Source: Physcia stellaris (Eukaryota; Ascomycota; Lecanoromycetes; Caliciales; Physciaceae). From it: DNA of 64,000 bases. Location: positions 379,546 through 443,545 of the forward strand of contig JABSSW010000020.1 of NCBI GenBank assembly GCA_018902385.1, in the 5' to 3' direction. This document shows positions 54,167 to 64,000 of the stretch, piece after piece. Within the stretch, counting starts at the first letter, position 1; each line of letters opens with the position of its first letter. A program made the translations under genes and the position numbers. Under the pieces are notes generated by a model. The model was not told the origin of the DNA. It ran no database searches and saw only the letters and a program-made list of their open reading frames with translations.

Positions 54167-57100
54167 ATGGCAGATCTGAGCGGCCTTGTTGTAACCGTTC
54201 TCGGTCTGTCATTCGAGATCGCTTCTACTCTCTACAGCTACTCCAAAGACGTCAAAGGAGCTTCCAAGCAAATCCAACAATTGAGTAACGAGCTCTTCGC
54301 ATTGATTGGCGTCATTGAACACATCAAGCTACAACGCGAGCGCGGAACCCTGGACCAGCAGCCGAGATCGTTCTTCGATAATGACTCGGATACCCTTGAA
54401 AGAGTGTTGAACGAGACGATCGAGTTCCTGCAAGAGCTGCAGGACTCGTTGGCTGTACCGAAGAGCCGCTTCCATGCGATTGCGCAGAAATTGAAGTGGC
54501 CGCTGCAAGAGAAAGAGACCAAAGCCCATCTTCTGCGACTGGAGAGAGTTAAGAGCTATTTTGTGCTGTCGCAGGTCACTGAAGAAATGTTGGTGTGACG
54601 CTTTTCATAGAGTCCTGATTCCATCTCTGCTTGGGTTCGGCCCTCCTAGGCGCGGGTGATAGAGTTACGTTTCATGGATCAATCGCTTACTGTAGCCAGC
54701 GATCTCACTCGCCAGATCGCATCTCAGATCTCGGAACTCAGCTCTCTCGTGCAGCAAACTCAGCTTGACCGGGAAGCAATAAGGAATCGTAGGTCAAATA
54801 CTCTTTTCCCCGAACGTTTCGAAGTGAGAGCGATAACCGGGTCACTAATTGTATGTACAGAGGATAGGTATGCCCAAGTTCTAGAATGGCTTTCGCCCGT
54901 CAACCCAACAGAAACCCGCGACAAAGTCTCAAAGTCTCGCATTCTTGGAAGTGGTACATGGTTTACTGCTGGCGAAATTTTTCAGAAATGGAGTTGCTCC
55001 GAAGCGTCATCGACATTCTGGTTGAATGGAATAAGTACGGCGGATTTTAATCTGTTGCTTACTCGGGTCCTGGGCTGATGTTGCATATAGCTGGTGCTGG
55101 AAAAACGTTTCTGATGTACGCCATTCAGTATACGCGGAATGGAATCGCCAATAATGCTGATAACGCGTAGGACCGCTGCTATCGAGGAACTAAGTCGCAA
55201 AGATACAGGCATCACTCTAGCCTACTTCTATTGCTCCTTCGCCAACGCCGAGAGCCTGAGAGCGGAAAATATCCTAGGATCCATCTTAACGCAGCTCTGT
55301 GCCAATGATACGGCCATCCTCGAGACACTTACAGGGCTCTTTACAAAAAACCAGGGAGCCAGCACTGGTGCAGCCAAACCCCGACATCTTGAGGAGGCAG
55401 TGACAGTGGATTTCATCATTCAAAGCTTGAACAAACGTAAGTCCGTTTTCGTCTTGCTCGATGGCATCAACGAATGCGAAGATTCTCACGCTATCTTGCA
55501 ATGGCTCTCGGAGATTGTGGCCTCCTCCTCAGACTGTTGTGTTCGTCTCTTCATCTCAAGCATAAACGAAAAAGATATTGAGTCGGCTGTGGAGCTACTT
55601 CCAAATGTGATAATGGAGACCCTAAGACAAGTCGACATCCGAAATGACGTCCGCAGCCTTGTGCTGGCTAGCCTTGACTCCGATCCTCGTCTTCGGCGTC
55701 ATAGCCCCGAACTCAAAGGAGAAATCGAGAGGGCGCTGACAAAAGGCGCAAAGGGAATGTAAGATACTATCAATCCCCTTCTTCTCATCATCGGCTTATC
55801 TTGGCAAAGGTTCCGATGGGTGCAATGTCAACTAGATATCCTTTCAAAGCTCCGAACTCCTGGCGCTGTCAGAAAAGCTCTTGAGAATCTACCACCGACC
55901 CTGGATAAAACATACGAGGGTCTACTAGACCGCATCGACAGTGATGAAGACAGATCCTTGGCTCGTGAAATTCTGGAAATCTTATGCTTCTCTTATAGAC
56001 CATTCACACTTCATGAAGTTCGCGAGATGCTTCAGATAACACCTGGCTATCGCCAACTCGACGAAAGTAAATGGCTTGCGGATCCCAAGGACATACTGAG
56101 CATCTGTGGCAGTCTCCTGAATTTTCAGCAGCACACTGGGCTCGTATCACTGGCACACCATTCAGTCAAGACCTATCTTACATCAGATCTGCAGGGGAAA
56201 GCCAAGTTCTTTCGCTTGACAGAGGAGGAAGCCGACCGAGCCATTGCAACAAAGTGTTTAACGTATCTCTCTTTCGATGCATTCTCTGGTGGGCCTTGCC
56301 GCCCACAATCCGCCTTAAGGGAATTGTATCGCAAATACCCATTATTAGGCTACGCGGCACAGCGGTGGACGTTTCATGCTCGATACGTCAAAGAGCTTGG
56401 TGACACTCTATGGAACGCAATGAAAGACTTGCTTCTCAGCCAAGATGCAGGTCGAGGTAACTTCTCGGCATGGGTTCAGATGCTACTTCCATCGGCTAGC
56501 GTCGAGACCATTGGTAGAACTCCGCCATTGTACTATGCCGCTTCGTACGGCCTGACAACTGTTGTTCGATATCTGATCGAGGCAGGCGTAGATCTCGAGG
56601 TTCATGCCGGTCGCTGTGGTGCCACGCCGCTCAATATCGCCGCCTTCAGAGGACACTACTCTGTAGTGAAGCTACTGTTGGAGCATGGAGCAAACCCCGA
56701 AGCTACCGACGAGATTCCCGGCTGGTCGGGTCTACAGTGGGCACGATACAATGGACATCTTGATGTCTGCAATCTTCTCGTGGAATCGATCTCGACACAA
56801 CCACAGTCATTTGACCGCCAAGCGGCGCTCTCCGACTTGCGATCTCGATTGGAACGGCCAGCAGAACTTGGAGTGCTAGTCGCGAAAGCGGAATTAGAAC
56901 CCAATTGGCCTAGTCGCTTGTGGTGGACCCTAGTTGGTCTCGCAGAGTCAGGTTCTCCTCATCCATTTGCCTTAGCCATCTATAAAGCAGCGAAGAGTCA
57001 TCTACAGATCATCGGTGACCGAAACATCGATGGATCCGTTACCCACTTCGAGAACATCGACGGAAAAGGTGTTCGGGCACAAATTGAGATTGACTTTCCT

Positions 57101-57307
57101 AACGCACAACCTCACTACTCCGTCATCATTGGAAGCCTAGCGTTTCTCAGCGTCCAGGGCCTCGAACCTCCTGAAAGCCTTGTCGTGGACTCGACATTCC
57201 GACCTGAGGAAGACCTCAAAAAGCCAGCATTCAGGAACTATGCGCATGTCGGTGTTGCTATTGACGGCGCCTTTGCTGGAATGCTTTTCTTGGACAATCC
57301 TGTGTAA
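54167..57307 (+). CDS. NACHT-ankyrin STAND receptor (fungal NLR-like) with unknown C-terminal domain
   Basis: Six exons (54167-54592, 54650-54788, 54861-55034, 55091-55127, 55171-55758, 55810-57307) give 953 residues. Exon 4 is only 37 nt and carries Walker A. The fungal N-terminal domain (MADLSGLVVTVLGLSFEIAS) is followed by WLSPVNPTETRDK and FWLNGITGAGKTFLM (P-loop, about residues 244-251), FVLLDGINECED (Walker B, about 352-363), a winged-helix-like ILEILCFSYRPFTLHEVREM and the SLAHHSVKTYL motif. Three ankyrin repeats span about 692-783. The last 160 residues (VTHFENIDGKGVRAQIEIDF, SVIIGSLAFLSVQGLEPPES) match nothing I know. NACHT-STAND proteins act as ATP-driven switches in non-self recognition and cell death. 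Exon 2-3 could be read through: that 72-nt intron is in frame and open, but the spliced form fits the family better. The 43-nt fourth intron is short. Confidence 0.88.
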
Positions 57308-57549
57308 TCAGGGGAACAGGGCTGACCCTGTTCTGTGGCGTTGTAGAATTCTACTCTGTTCCCTGCATCGTTGAGAGCATGAATATCTCGCATCGACTGA
57401 ACACTGCCCACGGTCCCCGGGGCTCGAATATTTATATACACCACCTCCCCAAAGAATAATCGCTTATACAAGGTACAATCAAAGGACCCACACTCACCAA
57501 GATCGCGCCTCAAGAACACCCAGCACTCCTTCCCCAAAAGGGAGGGGAA

Positions 57550-58968
57550 CTACACAATCTTCAACGGACACCCAAAATCCTTAAACACTGGATTCAATTT
57601 CCCCACCGCCCACCCCACAACCTGAAGCGGCAACTCCAGGACTCCACTCAAACTACTCGGGACATCATCCACCGCAAGCTGATAGATCAAGCACAACACA
57701 TTCGCCGTCGTCGCCTTCAAATTCCCGCCCTCAATAGATCCAAAACTTACGGTATCAAAGCTTCCCTTGCCCGTATTGCCCCCAAACAGCACCGGATGCT
57801 CCAGATACTGTGCCACGATCTCCACCGCCGTCTCTGTAAGCGTATACGGAGTTTTGCGATTATACCAGTTGGGTGGGATGCGCTCTCTGTTGTTGAATCT
57901 CCAGCCGCCTTTGCCGTCGCTCTCGGCGCCGAAGAAGGAGGAGATGGTGGCCAGATCCGGGACGCCGGCGTTACCGAAGGACGGAAAGAGTTCGTAGAGG
58001 AAGGAGGCGGCGCCGTAGAGAAGGAGTGATTTGGGCCCGAAGTAGAAGTTCGGGTTCGAGGCGAGGGATTGTTGGTAGCGCTGGAGCCGGTAGAGGGCGA
58101 GGTTGTCGCGGTTGAAAGTGTTGTGGCAAGTGGAGGCCATCATGCCGAAGAGGGTGCCGTTGAAGGTGTAGTCGTCGCCGGCGGCGGGGAAGAAGTCGTT
58201 GCGGGTGAGGGAGGTGTCCGATTCGAATTTCTGGGAAAAGTGTTAGTTGATGGTGGACTTTTGTTGAAGTTGCAAGGAACGGATCCAGGTAAGCCATTAC
58301 ACGATTTCCCTTAGCTTAGGAATTTTCTTCAGAAAGGATCAGGGAGTTTCCCATGAGGGCGATCTTGCTGGTGAGAGTCGGGGAGCAGAACATGGAGAGC
58401 AGCTTACGTTGTGGCCATTGAGACCGAGCTCGCGGCCGAGCAAAGATCCAGTAGCAGCGGTCCTGCTGGTCGCGTCGCATCCGAGCGACAACTTCCCAGT
58501 CACGACATCGCCGTCCAACCCCACCCCGAGCGTCGCCAGAGTCACGGCGAGATCATAGCCGACATTGTACAAGTTCTGCTGGGCATCGACTAGCTCATTG
58601 AAGGTTGTGATACCGTCGTGGCTGAGGAAATGGTGATTGGCAGCTGCATTCAGACCCGGACACGGCCCACGGATATCATTCGGTCCTGGGGCTTCGAACG
58701 CATGGGCAGTATCACCATCAGCTGGAACCTTGATGCCGCCTATGCCAGTACCCGGTAGACCATCTCTAGCACCGGTATAAGGATACTTGGGGTTGTAGGG
58801 GGCTGCGCCTGGGTGATTCGGGTTGAAAGGGCAACTCGACTGACGCTTATCGTTCGATGGTCTTTTGGCACTGCGGAAGGCGGACGAGTCAACACCAGGC
58901 AGATCAGATACAAATGGGAAAGCTGCCGCCGTGGCCGTCAAAATTGCTACCAGTATAGAGACCGACAT
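57550..58968 (-). CDS. heme-thiolate peroxidase (chloroperoxidase/UPO family)
   Basis: Two exons, 58968-58408 and 58230-57550, are joined across a 177-nt phase-0 intron (GTAAGC ... TTCCCAG) to give 413 residues. A signal peptide (SILVAILTATAAAF) is followed by a pro-region with KR at 41-42. The heme-ligand motif is RGPCPGLNAAANHHFLSHDG (residues about 100-119), where C103 would be the axial thiolate. The splice joins GLNGHN to KFESDTSLTRNDFF, a conserved family junction, followed by GDDYTFNGTLFGMM. These secreted enzymes use H2O2 to halogenate, oxygenate or epoxidise organic substrates. The acid-base Glu of UPOs (Glu-His-Asp type motif) cannot be placed with confidence by eye. It is transcribed convergently toward the NACHT gene, with 242 bp between the stop codons. 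Confidence 0.92.
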
Positions 58969-61900
58969 CTCTGACCGCGTACGGAATTTTTTCCTTCTGT
59001 ATGGAAGCTACGGATATGGTTTCACAGAAGAACTGAGGGTATTTACATTACTCTGCAGGTCCAACAACTCGGTGATCACCGTTCAGAGAGATCAAGCCTC
59101 GGCAAGCCCCGAGGTGGAAGCTGAGCAAGCCGTACGAACTCCCCAAAGAAGTCAAAAACCACAAATGAAGGGGGAGAGTTGAGGACGAATCATAACACAG
59201 ATCAGCTTTCCGTGAAAGCTGATTGGACGAATTGCCGGCATGTGTGGCTGCGCATAAGCCCTCGATTCGGCCGCGATCGACCAATACTAGGTTGCACTCG
59301 GTCACGTATATGCGGACGACAGACCCCAAACGGAAGCAGGGACCAAAGTCACGATATTCCAACGTTCCGAGGCTGACCGGCACTGTGGGTTTTGCGTCAT
59401 GGTTCTTCGAGTTCTAGATTCGGACTTCCCCACACTACTCTTTCGCTTAGACTTTCCTCTCGTCATTTGAGGGGTGATAGGTGACCGTTGTTCGTCTCTC
59501 CCTGTTTCGACGCAGGCCAGCGAAAATGATTCCGTCGTTAGGGTTTTCCTGGATGCTTAGTGAAGCCCCACAGTTGACGACCCTTTCGAGGCTGTAACGT
59601 GCCTCCTCTTCTAGCTGAGAAAAACAGCATCCGTTCCCCTGTCAAAGCGTAGACCTCAATCAAACAGAACGACAGCGAAAAGCCGCAAGCGAAGTTGAGA
59701 GCAAATAGTAGTATGGAAATAATATAGAATCAAGATATCGAAACACCTTTCGTCCATTTCCCGGCTTTTCCAACTCAGGGTATTTGCCGGCTTTTGAAAG
59801 CTTCAAACCCTTTGCTCTCAGGATGTCATGGCGAATTGGAAAGCAACAATTTGCGAGATGGAGGCGCTCTTTCCGAATTAGTCACCCATACTCCGTACTG
59901 CACCTGCTTACCAACTGTGGGCTGGCTGATGTAAACACAAGGTCTCCATTCTGAACGGACGAGAAGACCTGTATGGGCTACCCATCGCCATGTGTGGCCC
60001 ATTTCCAAGCGAGCAGATTGGTATTGGACAGGCACTGCCACAATGATGCTGATCACGCCTTGATCACTGCCATGATACCCTTGTTGCTTATCGGGAAGTT
60101 GCTGCAGGTATACCACCGAGCGGCAGTATGACTCGTTCCAAAATAAAAGCTCCCAGAATATTGAAAACCAGCGACGACTGCGGAGCGGGTCCACATTGTG
60201 TTGTATCGATAGGGTGGAGGGAGGCTTATCCGAGGGCCCTGAGGCAGAACGCAAATATGCTGGGAAGTGAACATGTCTCTTGGGGTAGGTTGATTCGTCA
60301 ATTCGGTCGAGCCAGCTCTTCTACATACAAAGTGCAGAGCAGTATTTCTCCCCACAGCGCGGAGGCTCTTCCATCTGGTGGAGTAGAGGAGTCCAAATCG
60401 CTAGTTTCTATGACCCAAACGAAGTCCAAACACCCCTTCGAAAGGAGAAAGGAGACAAACAGGCAACCACTCTTCGCATATAAACGTAATCCCTAAGCTC
60501 CACCCTTCGAACATAAGACCTCTGGCACTGGTAAATGAAATAAAACTCCTCTATCCTTCCTTTCCGAAGCCGGAGCATTTCATGCAGAGCAATTACAAGC
60601 CCACACAGAGTCTCATAAAGCGCTTGCTTCCCCCTTCCCCAACTCAGCCACCCTCTCATCCCCGTGACACAAGCCTTGAACCCCCCAAAGTCATCTTACT
60701 ACCCGTCTTGTCTTGTCTAGAGATGAGATGAGATGAGAATTCCGGATGACTAATTTGCTTCGGAGCGCGAGAATGAAACAGCGCGGCGGTTTTGGCATAG
60801 CTGTGTTTTGTAGCTGCTTCTGCGATGGTGGCGAGGAAGGTTTTGGGGATTTGGTTTGGGAGTCTTGGATATGTAGGTGTATGTGGAAGAAGGGGAAGGG
60901 AGGGAGGGATGAGGTTTCTTGCGCTCGCTCTCTGGGAAGACCGGGACTCTGCTGCTGGAGGGATAGCAGGGTAGTCGTCAATGCTGGCCCCACCCCTTCT
61001 CGGACATGAAAATCGCTCAAGACTAAAGTATGCTAGAAGCTAGAAGGGCGAATGCACCCCTCCCCATAAATCGAGACACAAAGTGAATAAAGAACGAATC
61101 TAGAAGTCCTTTTCCTGCGATTGGTGAGGTGAAGAGGTGGATGGGGAGAGGGAGTGGGTTGCAGCTTTCCGCTCTTTGGGAAGGGACGTGGGGGATGCTG
61201 ATCTTTGAAGATAGTTCTCTTTGGGCAGCAAGACTGGGAATAGAGGGTATGAGGGTAGGAGGGGGAAATCCAGCCACCCTTTCTCTATTTATCGGATATA
61301 ATCGTAATGACGGTATGAACCCAAGAGATGGAATGTTTTGCTAGCTACAGTAGTCTAGCACCTTGTCTATAATCATAGGAGAGCAGCTTGGTCATGAGAT
61401 TTGCACCTTTTAAATCATTGAGCGCGGGGCTGACTAAGGTAGGGGTTGGGTGAAGGAGAGGGCTGAGAGGTGGCCAAATGTGTCTTGTGCTGGCCAGACT
61501 CTGACCGCTTAGCTGCTGGTTCGGGAGTATATCTCGTTCCTTGCATTGGTCTTTGCGTTGGGGATCTGCGAGTTGAGGGCTGGGATTATTGTGGGATACA
61601 TCTTGAGGAAGGAGAGAAAGGGGGAGGGAGGAGGGGTGGGGAGGGAGTGTTGTGGTTTGGGTGTAGAAGGCGAGGGGAGGAGGGGTAAGAGTATTGGCAC
61701 TGGCTGGAGTGAGGGTATCGAGGAGTCGGTAACCTGTGCTATTTGGATACATGGAGGGAGAATAGTGAGGGTGGGAGTTTTTGGATTATTGGGAAGGTGA
61801 GGACTATGGAATGGTGGCTTTAGATCTGCGTTGTCGGAAGGGAGGGAGAGGGAAGAGGCGATGGCGAATTGAGACTGGTATGTGGTGGTGAACCCGGAAT

Positions 61901-63359
61901 CCTGGCCTCTGTAGCTCCTTGTTCTATGACAAGTTCCTTTGGTGGGGGTTGCTCGTGAAGCTGGACAATACTTGGAAAAATCCATGATTCCAGCATGATT
62001 CTGTTGTACTTTTTGGGTTATCGTATTCGTTCTTCTGTTAACCAGCAATCAGACGGAACCTGAGCTTCCGCCAACGGTCCTAAATCTATCTAGCTTCTAA
62101 CACCTCATCCCATATTCAATGGTCCTGCAAGATTTCTGGCGTAATATGTGACTTGACGCCCCAAGTCCGGGCAATATATGAAGCCACAAAACGCCAGTCC
62201 ATGAGACGCCTGCCTGGTTCCCTATCAGCGTATAGGTTGAAGGAAATCTCCTTTCAGCTCCAAGGTCACTTCAATACCAGAGCCCATCAAGCCAGTCTTT
62301 TCCTGGTAATAACGAAAGACCTGCCAGATGCCAGAAAATGGGGATTCCTTAGCTAAAGACGGTATCTTGATAGTCTGCGCTTGGCTCTTGCATGAACCAT
62401 CCCTTGTTGGAAAGCAAGCCGCAAGGAGTGCGCCACTAAGTTGTTTCAAGCTTCAGGAAGGACTAATGGTGGTGGCAACTAAGAATAGACGTTAGAGGTA
62501 TTATTACGTCTGGATGGGCGGTCTCAAATGTTATGACTTACGATCTTTGTCTCTGGAGGCTTTCAACCGCTTTAGGAAAATTTGCACTGCTTGGGTGGAT
62601 GAAAGGTTTAGGTGAGCAACGCTGTGAGGCGCTAGGTGGGGTTAGTAGCTGAAGGGAGGGAGCAGGTAGACGACCTACAGGAAGCCGAGAGAGAAAATCG
62701 ATGCAAATTCAAACGACAACGCAGTGATCGATGGAGTTTTCTGACACGCACATTACTTTAAATGCTCAAAGCAGTGCGTTTATTTCTAGAGGCTTGGGAT
62801 GTTTGATTGAACTAGTGGACACTAGCTCCTAGTAGAGAAAAAGACTATACAAGGGAGATAGATGAGGTATCGAAAATGCAGTCAGTCATCCAATCTGGAA
62901 TAGCGAAACCCACGTTTAGTGTCAAAGTGTTCAACTTTTAATGTTTGGTTCTTGTTTGGTTCTTCGATAGACGTCCACCAGGCAGGGAAGGGTGTTCTAC
63001 AAAGGAATCAGGACCTAGACAGAGCGAAAATAGCCAAGCAACGACGATCACTGAAAGAATGTTGGTGCTTATGTTGAGAGCGCTTGTGTTTGGACTGCCA
63101 CAATCCCCCGAATGAAAGTGAGATGAAGCCAAACTTGATTGAACCCGGAGCGTGCATCTGAAGCAGCTCGGAACCTCATCGAATCTACCATGGTTCGATT
63201 TTAGTCAATGCTGACCAGTCCAAGGGTGAGCTCGCGCTGACCTGTCTGGTGGTTCGGAGCTGGTGGTCGTCAATATGTGTAAGAGGTTGATTTGGATCAA
63301 GGGAAGGGGGAGCCGGGCTGACTGAAGATCTGCGAGCAACTCCTGAGGAGGTATGTCCG
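58969..63359. other. 4.4-kb stretch without a convincing gene
   Basis: Open frames of 60-180 codons are present, the longest on the minus strand at 62048-61509, but they are Pro/Ser/Thr or Arg/Gly low-complexity translations of purine- or pyrimidine-biased DNA. None has domain signals or a coherent splice pattern. A (GAGAT)n microsatellite of about four units lies at 60720-60738. The left end is the promoter of the heme-thiolate peroxidase gene. No RNA genes were seen. Confidence 0.5.
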
Positions 63360-63732
63360 TTATTCCTTGACAATTGTACCACCCACCAACAATCGAGGCA
63401 CTGCACATTCCAGTTGTGAGCAGCTTTGACGTCGGACTGCGTCATTGGAAAGAAGTCGATCGACATAGTCGCACGTGAAGACCGACAAAGGGAGAAAATC
63501 TAGCCAATCACCTGGGTTGAGTAAGTCTCGCGTAAAAGCGCAGAGTGATGGCAATTACACTCAACGCTGGCCGCACCGCTCCAGCTGCAATCACATCCGA
63601 TGTATCCGGAGAGAGATCACATGGACGGATATGCCAAGCTTGTGATTTTCTTCCTTGGTGAACGCCATCCTGCCATTCTCTTCCATCCATGAACAGAGTA
63701 GAAATGATTAGAGCAGGAAGCCGACCTAACAA
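63360..63732 (-). pseudogene. possible SAT4/rhodopsin-type membrane protein fragment
   Basis: A minus-strand frame to 63508 reads CDLSPDTSDVIAAGAVRPAL and then SVIAITLRFYARLTQP. This resembles the first helix of fungal 'integral membrane protein, rhodopsin domain' (SAT4) proteins, which usually continue GADDWL. The sequence here continues NPGDWLDFLPLSVFTC in a different frame (63554-63360), so the frame is broken. No further helices could be traced. Weak call. Confidence 0.3.
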
Positions 63733-64000
63733 ATCGCGGTCATCAACTCACGATCACTAAAAAGTTTCTGAGACGCTGGAAGAACATAAGTACTAGAGCA
63801 TTAAATTCTAAATATTTGAGCTTCTCACGATAGTAAAGAAACGGCGATAGCCGAAGGATAATGAAGGATCATCCAGGACGAGGATCAAGTATCATACTGA
63901 AGCAACGAGATTACCGTTGAACTTGAGCAATCACGATACGCAGAATGCTATTTCATTAAGAGGATGATGCTTTGCACGGGACATCAGACATGCCCAGCAT

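Noticed and set aside
61345-62048. Overlapping 135- and 179-codon minus-strand frames
   Set aside because: Pro/Ser/Thr/Leu low complexity from pyrimidine-rich DNA, with no domain, splice signals or family resemblance.

Overview
The window is nuclear DNA of a filamentous ascomycete (Pezizomycotina). This rests on short 45-180 nt introns (GT donors, CTAAC/CTAAT-like branch sites, YAG acceptors), lineage-typical families (HET domain, NACHT-ankyrin receptor, DUF7730, GMC oxidoreductases, heme-thiolate peroxidase, fungal Hsp70-like protein), and a transposon with C-to-T/G-to-A decay of the kind caused by repeat-induced point mutation (RIP). The class cannot be fixed by eye. All gene models are my own manual splicing; none is checked against RNA.

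Layout. 1-9.1 kb: a DUF7730 protein, a tiny lipid-anchor candidate, a two-module secreted protein, a broken STAND-type N-terminal fragment and a cysteine-rich secreted protein with an internal duplication. 10.7-22 kb: a secreted GMC oxidoreductase, a small membrane protein, SRP19/Sec65, a protein with 56-residue repeats and an OSGIN-like flavoprotein ending in a CAAX box. 22.8-32.2 kb: tRNA-Arg(UCG), two diverged copies of a dispersed repeat, decayed genes, a frameshifted Hsp70-like gene and a secreted double-knottin-like peptide gene. 33.5-36.7 kb: a second GMC oxidoreductase and a decayed metallophosphoesterase.

37.3-42.8 kb is the most unusual part. Two tandem paralogous genes on the minus strand share a signal-peptide exon. 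After it come cassette exons whose lengths are all multiples of three (12-81 nt), separated by phase-2 introns of 49-71 nt that are far more alike than the exons. Several cassettes open with a dibasic Lys-Arg (KEX2-type) site. The larger gene has about 14 exons, including 24-nt and 12-nt microexons. It looks like a fungal counterpart of a micro-exon gene, or an exon-shuffled precursor of KEX2-released peptides. By eye the array could be mistaken for a CRISPR or for protein repeats.

42.9-47.9 kb holds a 144-bp Tc1/mariner-type MITE and a complete 3,235-bp Mutator-like element with an 8-bp target duplication. The element's interior and left terminal repeat carry RIP-type changes, while its right terminal repeat is much cleaner. 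48-59 kb holds a HET-domain gene, a broken small cysteine-rich secreted gene, a sideroflexin gene with a GC-AG intron, a NACHT-ankyrin receptor gene and a heme-thiolate peroxidase. HET and NACHT-ankyrin proteins belong to families used in fungal non-self recognition. From 59 kb to the end I find no convincing intact gene, only a fragment of a possible SAT4/rhodopsin-type membrane protein near 63.6 kb.
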